DNA of 6,125 bases, taken from Magnetovibrio sp. Its GTDB lineage: Bacteria > Pseudomonadota > Alphaproteobacteria > Rhodospirillales > Magnetovibrionaceae. Shown piece by piece: positions 1 through 5,565 of the stretch. The notes under the pieces are model-generated. The model did not search any database, was not told where the DNA came from, and was given only the letters and a program-made list of their open reading frames with translations. The position numbers and the translations under genes were made by a program. The first letter of the stretch is position 1; each line of letters starts with the position of its first letter. Location: contig JAESUA010000194.1 in the NCBI GenBank assembly GCA_016763255.1, positions 1-6,125 of the forward strand. Reading direction: 5' to 3'.

Positions 1-1238
1 ATGGTGGTGTTGCGATCGATCAAACGGGTGAATACACCGCCCAGTGTTTCGATGCCGAGCGACAACGGCGTCACGTCCAACAGCAACACGTCTTTGACGT
101 CACCCTTGAGCACGCCGCCCTGAATGGCGGCACCGATGGCCACCACTTCGTCAGGATTCACACCCTTGTGCGGTTCGCGACCGAAGATGTTTTTGACCAC
201 CTCTTGAACCTTAGGCATGCGGGTCATGCCGCCGACCAGGATCACTTCTTTGATTTCAGAAGCTTTGAGGCCGGCATCCTTGAGGGCCGCTTCACAGGGA
301 CCGACGGTGCGTTTGATCAGATCGCCGACCAGGGCTTCCAATTTTGCGCGGGTCATCTTGACGTTCAAATGCTTAGGCCCAGAGGCATCGGCGGTGATGA
401 ACGGCAGGTTGACGTCGGTCTGGGTGGCGCTGGACAGTTCGATCTTGGCTTTTTCTGCGCCCTCTTTGAGGCGCTGCAGGGCCAAGCGATCTTTGCGCAG
501 ATCGATGCCGTTCTCTTTTTTGAACTCATCGGCGAGGTAATCCATGATGGTGGCGTCAAAATCTTCGCCGCCCAAGAAGGTATCGCCGTTGGTCGATTTG
601 ACTTCGAACACGCCATCGCCGATCTCCAAGATGGAGACGTCGAACGTGCCACCGCCCAAATCATAAACCGCAATGATGCCGCCGTCCTTTTTCTCAAGCC
701 CATAGGCGAGTGCGGCGGCGGTCGGTTCGTTGATGATGCGCAGCACTTCGAGGCCGGCAATTTTGCCTGCATCCTTGGTGGCTTGACGCTGGCTGTCGTT
801 GAAATACGCCGGGACCGTGATCACCGCTTGGGTGACTTCGGTGCCAAGATAACTTTCGGCGGTTTCTTTCATTTTTTGCAGCAAGAAGGCCGACATCTGA
901 GACGGGCTGTATTTTTTGCCGCGCGCTTCAACCCAGGCATCGCCGTTATCGCCTTCGACGATATTGAACGGCACCATGGTCATGTCTTTTTGGGTCAACG
1001 GGTCGTTGAAACGACGCCCGATCAAACGCTTGATGGCAAACAGCGTGTCTTCCGGGTTGGTCACAGCTTGACGTTTTGCGGGCTGACCCACCAAACGTTC
1101 GCCGTCTTCCGTAAAGGCGATCATCGACGGCGTGGTCCGTGTACCTTCGGCGTTTTCGATCACTTTGGGTTCGGATCCGTCCATCAAAGACAGGCACGAG
1201 TTCGTGGTACCCAAATCAATGCCAATAACCTTGCTCAT
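1..1238 (-). CDS. dnaK: Molecular chaperone DnaK (Hsp70), 3' end beyond the window
   Basis: Cytoplasmic ATP-dependent chaperone that binds exposed hydrophobic stretches of unfolded proteins, working with DnaJ and GrpE. The visible 412 residues cover the whole nucleotide-binding domain and the start of the substrate-binding domain. All three Hsp70 signatures are present: IDLGTTNS (residues 7-14), [14 protein letters not shown] (191-204) and [17 protein letters not shown] (332-348). The catalytic lysine lies in [10 protein letters not shown] (Lys70), and the interdomain linker VLLLDVTP is at 384-391. The reading frame is open to the window edge; a normal DnaK would continue for a little over 200 more residues. 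The ATG at 1238 gives the canonical [14 protein letters not shown] start and is preceded by a purine-rich GAGAG (1246-1250) with a 7-nt spacer. It lies 220 bp downstream of grpE in the same direction, so it may be part of the hrcA-grpE-dnaK unit or use its own promoter near 1390-1418. dnaJ would be expected past the left edge, but this cannot be seen. Confidence 0.99.
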   Translation of the reverse strand, partial: MSKVIGIDLGTTNSCLSLMDGSEPKVIENAEGTRTTPSMIAFTEDGERLVGQPAKRQAVTNPEDTLFAIKRLIGRRFNDPLTQKDMTMVPFNIVEGDNGDAWVEARGKKYSPSQMSAFLLQKMKETAESYLGTEVTQAVITVPAYFNDSQRQATKDAGKIAGLEVLRIINEPTAAALAYGLEKKDGGIIAVYDLGGGTFDVSILEIGDGVFEVKSTNGDTFLGGEDFDATIMDYLADEFKKENGIDLRKDRLALQRLKEGAEKAKIELSSATQTDVNLPFITADASGPKHLNVKMTRAKLEALVGDLIKRTVGPCEAALKDAGLKASEIKEVILVGGMTRMPKVQEVVKNIFGREPHKGVNPDEVVAIGAAIQGGVLKGDVKDVLLLDVTPLSLGIETLGGVFTRLIDRNTT

Positions 1239-1389
1239 AACTTTTCTCTCTTTTTTCCGTCTTCGGCGGACGTTCACGGCCTTCAAGCGAAGCCCCGCTC
1301 AGTCCCCTCGGGTCATATGGGCCGCCTCAAATCAAGGGCGAGCCTCCGTTAAATCTCGGCGGTGCGCGCTCAAGCGGTGCACCGGGTGG

Positions 1390-1418
1390 TATATAAGCCT
1401 GTGTTTTTCGCCGCGCAA
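1390..1418 (-). promoter_or_regulatory. Candidate sigma70-like promoter for dnaK
   Basis: On the minus strand TTGCGC (1418-1413) is followed after exactly 17 bp by TATATA (1395-1390). This -10 hexamer is the most A/T-rich match in the otherwise GC-rich 220-bp grpE-dnaK spacer. Transcription would start near 1383 and give a leader of about 145 nt before the dnaK ATG. The -35 box matches the consensus at only three positions, so this is a weak call based on spacing and location. No well-spaced sigma32 (CTTGAA / CCCCAT) promoter was found in the spacer. Apart from this site, an imperfect palindrome at 1418-1430 and the ribosome binding site, I see nothing else in 1239-1458. Confidence 0.35.
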
Positions 1419-1458
1419 CGCTTGAAACGTACAAAAACCACACAGTTCGTAAGCTTTT

Positions 1459-2226
1459 TTAAGTTTGTTCGTCCACTTTCTGGCCGGTTTGCGCATCGCC
1501 GGGCTCATAGGCCTGTTGTGCGCCATCACCGGCAGCCTCCGCAGAAGACTCAGATTCAGGTTCGCTCTTTTGTGCATCGCCCGCTTTGGCCCCGCCGGTG
1601 GATACAATCACCTGCGCCGGGCGCAGCAAACGGCCCTGAATGGTGAAACCACCACGCAGAACCTGCAGCACGGTATTGTGCGCCACCTCGGTATTTTCCA
1701 CCTTGTTGACGGCTTCATGAACGTTGTGGTCAAACGGCTGACCTTCGGCGGCCACCGTTTTGATGCCGTGGCCTTCAAAGATGTTCAGCAATTCTTTCAT
1801 GGTCATGTCGATACCGACAAACAGGTTGTCGAGGCTTTGATCAGCCTTACGTGCCTCTTCGCTAACGCTCATCATCGCCATCGAGAGGTTATCGGCGACG
1901 CGCACGATGTCGCGGGCAAAACCGGTGACCGCATACTTGGCGGCGTCGGCTTTTTCCCGCGTTGCGATGCGCCGGGTGTTTTCCGTTTCGGCCACTGCGC
2001 GCAACAGCTTATCTTTCAGATCCGCCACTTCGGCAGCCAAATCCGGGGTGTCGTCGACGACTTCATCTGCGCCATCGGCTTCGGCCTCGGCCTCGGCGTC
2101 GAGCATCTCGACTTCGGCGTCGCGCGCGGCGTCAGCCATAGCGTCATGCTGAGCGTGGGCGTCATGCTGAGCGTGGTTATCTTGCTCAGAAGGTTCGTCG
2201 GCCGGGAGTTCGTTCTCAGAGTTCAT
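1459..2226 (-). CDS. grpE: Nucleotide exchange factor GrpE with extended acidic termini
   Basis: Cytoplasmic dimeric co-chaperone that releases ADP from DnaK. The 255-residue product has a core from about 61 to 211: a long N-terminal helix (from DLAAEVADLKDKLLRAVAE, with TENTRRIATREKADAAKYA after it), the helical bundle, and the beta-wing. The GrpE signature is split between FDHNVHEAV (165-173) and GGFTIQGRLLRPAQVIV (192-208). The usual acidic residue before RLLRP is Gly, which the family pattern tolerates. It is longer than the roughly 190-215 residues I would expect. Residues 1-60 are Asp/Glu/Ala-rich with a duplicated HAQHDA (18-29) and an AEAEAEAD run; residues 212-255 form an acidic Ser/Glu/Gln/Gly-rich tail. 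Both extensions look disordered. The ATG at 2226 has a weak AGG 8 nt upstream. It lies 112 bp after hrcA in the same direction, consistent with a shared heat-shock unit. Confident in identity; whether the first ATG is really used is slightly less certain. Confidence 0.98.
   Translation of the reverse strand: MNSENELPADEPSEQDNHAQHDAHAQHDAMADAARDAEVEMLDAEAEAEADGADEVVDDTPDLAAEVADLKDKLLRAVAETENTRRIATREKADAAKYAVTGFARDIVRVADNLSMAMMSVSEEARKADQSLDNLFVGIDMTMKELLNIFEGHGIKTVAAEGQPFDHNVHEAVNKVENTEVAHNTVLQVLRGGFTIQGRLLRPAQVIVSTGGAKAGDAQKSEPESESSAEAAGDGAQQAYEPGDAQTGQKVDEQT
2141..2176. repeat. Perfect 18-bp tandem duplication inside grpE
   Basis: The 18-base unit GCGTCATGCTGAGCGTGG occurs twice head to tail, at 2141-2158 and 2159-2176, with no mismatch. 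Because 18 is a multiple of three, it encodes a doubled HAQHDA peptide (GrpE residues 18-29) without shifting frame. A partial echo of the unit (GCGTCAGCCATA) lies just before it on the plus strand. Perfect identity at third codon positions points to a recent slippage or duplication event in the non-conserved N-terminal tail. Confidence 0.95.
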
Positions 2227-2261
2227 CGCGTCAACCTATGTGAAAGACTGTGTTGGAGTGG

Positions 2262-2289
2262 TATTTAGCGCATTTCACGAATCAATCAA
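2262..2289 (-). promoter_or_regulatory. Candidate promoter upstream of grpE
   Basis: On the minus strand TTGATT (2289-2284) is followed after 16 bp by TAAATA (2267-2262), inside the 112-bp hrcA-grpE gap and about 36 bp before the grpE start. The -35 box matches TTGACA at four positions; the -10 box is A/T-rich but only a partial match. This would allow grpE to be expressed independently of hrcA. It is a weak call from spacing and base composition; no sigma32-type promoter is recognisable here. Confidence 0.3.
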
Positions 2290-2291
2290 CC

Positions 2292-2305
2292 CGCAGAATG
2301 CTGCG
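2292..2305 (-). other. Small hairpin between hrcA and grpE
   Basis: CGCAG and CTGCG form a perfect 5-bp stem around a 4-base loop, 34 bp past the hrcA stop codon. It is not followed by a T-run on the minus strand, so it does not look like an intrinsic terminator. It could be a weak pause or RNA-processing site in an hrcA-grpE transcript, or chance. Confidence 0.3.
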
Positions 2306-2338
2306 CTACACCGAATCCACCCTTCATGCACCGAAATG

Positions 2339-3373
2339 TTAGCCGATAAGGCGGCCCACCAGCTTGGCGGTGAAATCGACCATGGGGATGATCCGGGCAT
2401 AATTCATCCGCGTCGGACCAATCACCCCGATGGTGCCGATGATGCGCTCTTTGCTGTCGTGATAAGGTCCGACAATCAACGAACAGCCGGACATGCCGAA
2501 TAAATTATTGTCCGCGCCGATGAAAATTTGCACCCCTTCGGCGATGTCCGCACTTTCGATCAACTTGGCCATGGATTGCTTGGTTTCCAAGGCTTCAAAC
2601 AGCGCCCGGATGTGTTCCAGATCCGCCGCGGCGTCCAAATCTTCCAACAAATTGGCCTGACCGCGCACGATCAGCGCACTGTTGCCGCCGTCGCCCGACC
2701 ACACCGCCAAGCCTTCTTCCACCACCTTGGCGGTGAGTACATCAAGCTGGGCCTGATGGGTGCTGAGCTCGATTTTGATCGCCCCCAGGGCGTCATCCAA
2801 GGTGCGCCCGACCAAACGTGCGGAGAGATAATTGGTCGCCTCGACCAAGGCACTGGGCAAATCATTGGCGGGAATTTCGATGATGCGATTTTCCACCACG
2901 CCGTTTTCGGTGACCAGCACCACCAGCGCGCGGCCCGGACTTAATGAAACAAATTCGATGTGTTTCAGCGGCGCTTGAGTCTTCGGTGCCATCACCAAAC
3001 CGGTCAAACGCGACAGGCCCGACAACGCCTGGGTGGCGTTTTCCAGCATGCCTTCGACCGATTGGCCACTGGTTTTGCATTCGGCCTCAATCGATTGACG
3101 TTCCGCGTTGGTGAGGTTGCCGACCTCCAAAATACCGTCGACGAACAGCTTCAAGCCGACCTCGGTGGGGATGCGCCCGGCAGAGGTGTGCGGCGAAAAC
3201 AACAACCCGGCGTCTTCCAGGTCCGCCATCACATTGCGGATGGTGGCCGGTGAAATGGCCAACCCGGCTTGGCGCGACAAGGTACGCGAACCCACTGGAT
3301 CACCCGTTTCCAGGTATGAATCCACGATCCGGCGAAATATTTCTCGGGAACGTTCGTTGAGTTCGGTGATCAT
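2339..3373 (-). CDS. hrcA: Heat-inducible transcription repressor HrcA
   Basis: DNA-binding repressor that, in the bacteria where it has been studied, binds the CIRCE inverted repeat and is kept active by GroEL, giving negative control of chaperone genes. The 344-residue product is the normal family length. The N-terminal winged-helix domain (1 to about 72) starts with MITELNERSREIFRRIVDSY, has the HTH segments PVGSRTLSR (26-34) and SPATIRNVMADLE (41-53), and ends in the diagnostic PHTSAGRIPT (61-70). The middle is the GAF-like region with its dimerisation insert. The C-terminal family block IGVIGPTRMNYARIIPMVD is at 315-333. The ATG at 3373 matches the usual HrcA N-terminus and there is no in-frame upstream alternative close by. 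The only SD-like sequence, AAAGG, is rather far from it (about 12 nt), so translation initiation may be weak. It is first in the minus-strand heat-shock group and divergent from rph. Confidence 0.98.
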   Translation of the reverse strand: MITELNERSREIFRRIVDSYLETGDPVGSRTLSRQAGLAISPATIRNVMADLEDAGLLFSPHTSAGRIPTEVGLKLFVDGILEVGNLTNAERQSIEAECKTSGQSVEGMLENATQALSGLSRLTGLVMAPKTQAPLKHIEFVSLSPGRALVVLVTENGVVENRIIEIPANDLPSALVEATNYLSARLVGRTLDDALGAIKIELSTHQAQLDVLTAKVVEEGLAVWSGDGGNSALIVRGQANLLEDLDAAADLEHIRALFEALETKQSMAKLIESADIAEGVQIFIGADNNLFGMSGCSLIVGPYHDSKERIIGTIGVIGPTRMNYARIIPMVDFTAKLVGRLIG

Positions 3374-3420
3374 GGGGCCAATGGACCTTTCACTTTGGGC
3401 CTCTTCGTCAGCTGAACCTC

Positions 3421-3449
3421 AACCTAGTCGCGCCTGACAATTGCGTCAA
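3421..3449 (-). promoter_or_regulatory. Probable hrcA promoter
   Basis: On the minus strand TTGACG (3449-3444) and TAGGTT (3426-3421) are separated by exactly 17 bp. TTGACG is a five-of-six match to the -35 consensus. Transcription would start near 3414 and give a leader of about 40 nt before the hrcA ATG. This is the best promoter candidate in the window. The -35 box sits inside a CAATTG-N3-CAATTG dyad. Confidence 0.5.
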
Positions 3450-3452
3450 TTG
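3438..3452. promoter_or_regulatory. Operator-like dyad over the hrcA -35 box
   Basis: Two copies of the self-complementary hexamer CAATTG (3438-3443 and 3447-3452) are separated by 3 bp, giving a perfect 15-bp dyad apart from its centre. With the flanking bases it also reads as a 9-bp-period direct repeat of CAATTGCG (3438-3445, 3447-3454). An overlapping TGAC-N6-GTCA dyad spans 3435-3448. It covers the -35 box of the hrcA promoter candidate and lies just upstream of the rph candidate, the position expected of a repressor site. It does not resemble CIRCE. Binding protein unknown. Confidence 0.4.
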
Positions 3453-3457
3453 CGCGC

Positions 3458-3486
3458 TTTACCAATTCCAACATGACAGGTAGCTT
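3458..3486 (+). promoter_or_regulatory. Candidate rph promoter
   Basis: TTTACC (3458-3463) and TAGCTT (3481-3486) are separated by 17 bp on the plus strand, 45 bp before the rph ATG, and resemble the divergent hrcA promoter in the form of their -10 box. The -35 box matches consensus at four positions and the -10 at three. This is plausible because rph needs a promoter in this 158-bp divergent gap, but the sequence match is weak. Confidence 0.3.
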
Positions 3487-3531
3487 GGCCGCCAACTGAA
3501 TTCATTTAAAGTTTTTGAGGATACTTCAACC

Positions 3532-4251
3532 ATGAGACCCAGTGGCCGCGCCCTTGACCAAATGCGTACCGTAACCCTGGAGACGGGCTTTTCCAAACAT
3601 GCCGAGGGGTCGTGCCTGATCAAATTCGGCGACACCCACGTGTTGTGTGCCGCCACCTTGGAAGAACGCGTGCCGCCGTGGATCCGCGGTCAAGGCAAGG
3701 GCTGGGTCACCGCCGAATACGGCATGTTGCCGCGCGCCACCAATACACGCATGAAACGCGAAGCGGTGCGCGGTAAGCAATCGGGCCGCACCCAGGAAAT
3801 TCAGCGCCTGATCGGGCGTTCGTTGCGTGCCGTTACTGATTTAGAAGCCATGGGCGAAATGCAGATCACGGTGGATTGCGACGTCATCCAAGCCGACGGC
3901 GGCACCCGCACCGCCTCCATCACCGGGGCCTATGTGGCGCTGTATCTGGCGTTGCGCAATGCGGTCGAACGCGGACTGATTGAAAGTGTGCCGCTGATCG
4001 ATCAGGTCGCCGCGGTGAGCTGCGGGCTGTATCAAGACAAAGCGGTACTGGATCTTGACTATCTCGAAGACAGTGCCGCCCAGGCCGATACCAACTTCGT
4101 ACTCACCGGGGCCAAGGGCATCGTCGAAATCCAAGGCACGGCGGAAGATTTTCCATTTTCCGAAGACCAATTTATGGAGCTGATGGGCCTGGCCAAAAAA
4201 GGCGTCGCCGAACTGGTGGTGTTGCAACGTCAGGCCTTGGATCTGGAGTAA
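3532..4251 (+). CDS. rph: Ribonuclease PH
   Basis: Phosphorolytic 3'-5' exoribonuclease that trims extra nucleotides from tRNA precursors 3' of CCA, using phosphate and releasing nucleoside diphosphates; the family forms a hexamer of PH-fold subunits. The 239 residues match the normal length of about 238. It starts [10 protein letters not shown], the canonical N-terminus. The phosphate-binding residues are visible: Arg86 in [20 protein letters not shown] and the ADGGTRT loop with Gly124-Thr125-Arg126. The metal/catalytic acidic pair corresponds to Asp180 and Asp186 in [14 protein letters not shown]. The ATG has a GAGGA ribosome binding site (3517-3521) with a 10-nt spacer. It is followed after 6 bp by rdgB, so the two are almost certainly co-transcribed. 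Nothing suggests the C-terminal damage known in some laboratory E. coli strains; the C-terminal block ending in [10 protein letters not shown] looks intact. Confidence 0.99.
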   Translation: MRPSGRALDQMRTVTLETGFSKHAEGSCLIKFGDTHVLCAATLEERVPPWIRGQGKGWVTAEYGMLPRATNTRMKREAVRGKQSGRTQEIQRLIGRSLRAVTDLEAMGEMQITVDCDVIQADGGTRTASITGAYVALYLALRNAVERGLIESVPLIDQVAAVSCGLYQDKAVLDLDYLEDSAAQADTNFVLTGAKGIVEIQGTAEDFPFSEDQFMELMGLAKKGVAELVVLQRQALDLE

Positions 4252-4257
4252 ACAGTC

Positions 4258-4875
4258 ATGCCCACACCCGGATCGCGTAAATTTGAAGGTGGCAAGCTGG
4301 TGATCGCCAGCCACAACCCCGGCAAGGTGCGTGAAATCGACGCGCTGCTGCAACCGTTTGGCGCGGATGTGGTGAGTGCGCACGATTTAGGTCTGGCCGA
4401 ACCGGTTGAGGACGGCATAACCTTCATCGCCAATGCCGAGATCAAGGCCTTGGCTGCGGCCACCGCTTCAGGCCATGTGGCCTTGGCCGATGACAGCGGG
4501 CTGTGCGTGCACGCCCTGAACGGTGATCCGGGGGTCTATTCGGCGCGCTGGGCGGGCCCAAGCAAAGATTTTGCCGTGGCCATGGAAAAAGTCGAACAGG
4601 CGCTGGTCCAAAGCAAAACCAGCGATCGCAGTGCGCACTTTGCTTGCGCGCTGACAATGGCGTGGCCCGATGGTCACATGGAAAGTTTTGAGGGTCAGGT
4701 GCACGGCACGATGATTTGGCCCGCACGCAGCGAGCATGGCTTTGGCTACGATCCCAGCTTCGTGCCCGACGGCTTTGATTTAAGTTTTGCACAAATGGAG
4801 GCGGCGCAAAAACACGCCATGAGCCATCGCGCCAACGCCTTTAAAAAGCTCGTCGCCGCCTGCTTCGCCAGATAG
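4258..4875 (+). CDS. rdgB: dITP/XTP pyrophosphatase (RdgB/HAM1 family)
   Basis: Cytoplasmic house-cleaning enzyme that hydrolyses non-canonical purine triphosphates (dITP, ITP, XTP) to monophosphate and pyrophosphate, keeping them out of DNA and RNA. The 205-residue protein has the family motifs in order: ASHNPGKVREI (17-27, nucleotide entry and phosphate contact), TFIANAEIKA (55-64), LADDSGL (76-82; the catalytic aspartate is in DDSG), GVYSARWAG (92-100), GFGYDPSF (161-168, base recognition) and the terminal MSHRANAFKKL (188-198). The Ala in TFIANA replaces the Glu of the E. coli TFVENA motif, a substitution I associate with alphaproteobacterial members rather than damage. The start is supported by a GGAG (4245-4248) that overlaps the end of rph, only 6 bp between the genes, and a good spacer. 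The TAG stop is one base away from the stop of the convergent gene. Confidence 0.98.
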   Translation: MPTPGSRKFEGGKLVIASHNPGKVREIDALLQPFGADVVSAHDLGLAEPVEDGITFIANAEIKALAAATASGHVALADDSGLCVHALNGDPGVYSARWAGPSKDFAVAMEKVEQALVQSKTSDRSAHFACALTMAWPDGHMESFEGQVHGTMIWPARSEHGFGYDPSFVPDGFDLSFAQMEAAQKHAMSHRANAFKKLVAACFAR

Positions 4876-4885
4876 ATTATCCTGG
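4868..4885. other. Imperfect hairpin spanning two convergent stop codons
   Basis: CCAGATA (4868-4874) pairs with TATCcTGG (4878-4885, one bulged C) around the 3-base loop GAT, giving seven base pairs. The structure contains the TAG of rdgB (4873-4875) and the complement of the TAA of the opposite gene (4877-4879). On the plus strand it is followed by only TTT, and on the minus strand by no T-run, so it is a poor intrinsic terminator. It is the only candidate structure for ending either convergent transcript here. Confidence 0.3.
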
Positions 4886-5434
4886 TTTGGTCAACGCACA
4901 CGCGGTGATTTCAGCGGCGCGCTCGGGGCCGGAGCGATAAGCTTTTCCATCACCAGCCACCTTGGAAATATCGTTTTGAATGGCTTTCAAACCCGCCAAA
5001 TCGACTTCACTGTGCTTAATCATTTGGCGCACCGCGTAACAGTCGGCCTGTTGCTCCCGGTCCGGGCCGTAGTTGCCTAAGGTATGGCCCAATTGCTGAT
5101 GAGCACATTCATGGGCCAGCCAAAACCATTGGGTGGCGGGTTGAAACAGCTCCATATAGGTCGGATTGGTGACGATGGTGCGCCGCCCGGTTTGATCACG
5201 GCGTGCAACCGCCACATTTTGTAAATTGCGATCTTCCAAGATCAGCACGGTTTCGCCATCGTTCAACACACATCTAAATGAGCCGCCAGCCGCCGTTGCG
5301 ATGGTAGCGGTTGCCAACATGACCACGGCGAGCACAATTCCCGCGATATAGGGGCCAAAGCGCAAACCAAGGCGCGAAGATATGCGGATGCCATGGCCGA
5401 CGCCAATCAAGACTTGCCAAGTTGGGTTGCTCAT
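4877..5434 (-). CDS. Putative membrane-anchored or secreted zinc peptidase (HExxH, gluzincin-like)
   Basis: Not recognised as a named gene. The 185-residue product begins MSNPTWQVLI, has a hydrophobic stretch at about 28-49 (PYIAGIVLAVVMLATATIATA) after a basic Arg-containing N-region, and then a soluble domain. The hydrophobic stretch could be a signal anchor or a signal peptide cleaved near ATA-AG; either would place the domain in the periplasm. The domain contains LAHECAHQQLGH, with the HExxH motif at His108-Glu109-Cys110-Ala111-His112, and fifteen residues later REQQADCYAVRQM, an ExxxD motif (Glu127, Asp131) of the kind that supplies the third zinc ligand in M48-like gluzincins. A terminal SGPERAAEITAC follows. 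There are four cysteines after the hydrophobic segment (55, 110, 132, 179), which could form disulfides. The start at 5434 is chosen because AGGAGA lies 9 nt upstream; the longer frame to 5608 would overlap hemW and has no such site. It is convergent with rdgB and divergent from hemW. Substrate and role are unknown. Confidence 0.75.
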   Translation of the reverse strand: MSNPTWQVLIGVGHGIRISSRLGLRFGPYIAGIVLAVVMLATATIATAAGGSFRCVLNDGETVLILEDRNLQNVAVARRDQTGRRTIVTNPTYMELFQPATQWFWLAHECAHQQLGHTLGNYGPDREQQADCYAVRQMIKHSEVDLAGLKAIQNDISKVAGDGKAYRSGPERAAEITACALTKPG

Positions 5435-5444
5435 CTTATCTGCT

Positions 5445-5450
5445 CTCCTA
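5445..5450 (-). promoter_or_regulatory. Strong ribosome binding site fixing the start of the zinc peptidase gene
   Basis: The minus strand reads AGGAGAGCAGATAAG and then ATG, placing a near-ideal Shine-Dalgarno core about 9-10 nt before the ATG at 5434. This decides the start against an in-frame ATG 58 codons upstream. I see no clear promoter for this gene in the 131-bp gap to hemW. Confidence 0.7.
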
Positions 5451-5565
5451 TGTGAACTGTATGTCGAGCCCTTGAGGACTTGACCCCGATGGGCCGATGC
5501 ATGAACGTATGACGCAGCCGCGCATCCTTTGTGCCCAAAAATGCCCAGAAAAATGGACCCGCAAG

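Noticed and set aside
1246..1275. GC-rich self-complementary stretch (CGTC/GACG) just before dnaK, as a possible terminator or SD-masking hairpin
   Set aside because: Only four base pairs, no T-run, and it does not cover the ribosome binding site.
1315..1336. Sigma32-like half-sites upstream of dnaK (CTTGAT and CCCATAT on the minus strand)
   Set aside because: The two boxes are only 9 bp apart; known sigma32 promoters have about 13-14 bp, so they could not be contacted together.
168..1352. Long 394-codon open frame on the plus strand, opposite dnaK
   Set aside because: It lies antisense to a full-quality dnaK. Long open frames opposite Hsp70 genes are a known artefact of their codon bias and have entered databases under the misleading name NAD-specific glutamate dehydrogenase. 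There is no ribosome binding site or independent protein signature.
1465..2268. 267-codon open frame on the plus strand, opposite grpE
   Set aside because: Mirror of grpE in another frame; the minus-strand product has the GrpE signature, while this one has only composition-driven sequence.
2255..2270. GAGTG and TAGC fragments before grpE, as a possible CIRCE remnant
   Set aside because: The fragments are in the wrong order and spacing, with no paired half-site.
3841..4383. 180-codon open frame on the minus strand across rph and rdgB
   Set aside because: Antisense to two well-supported genes and crosses their junction; no family motif and no start signal.
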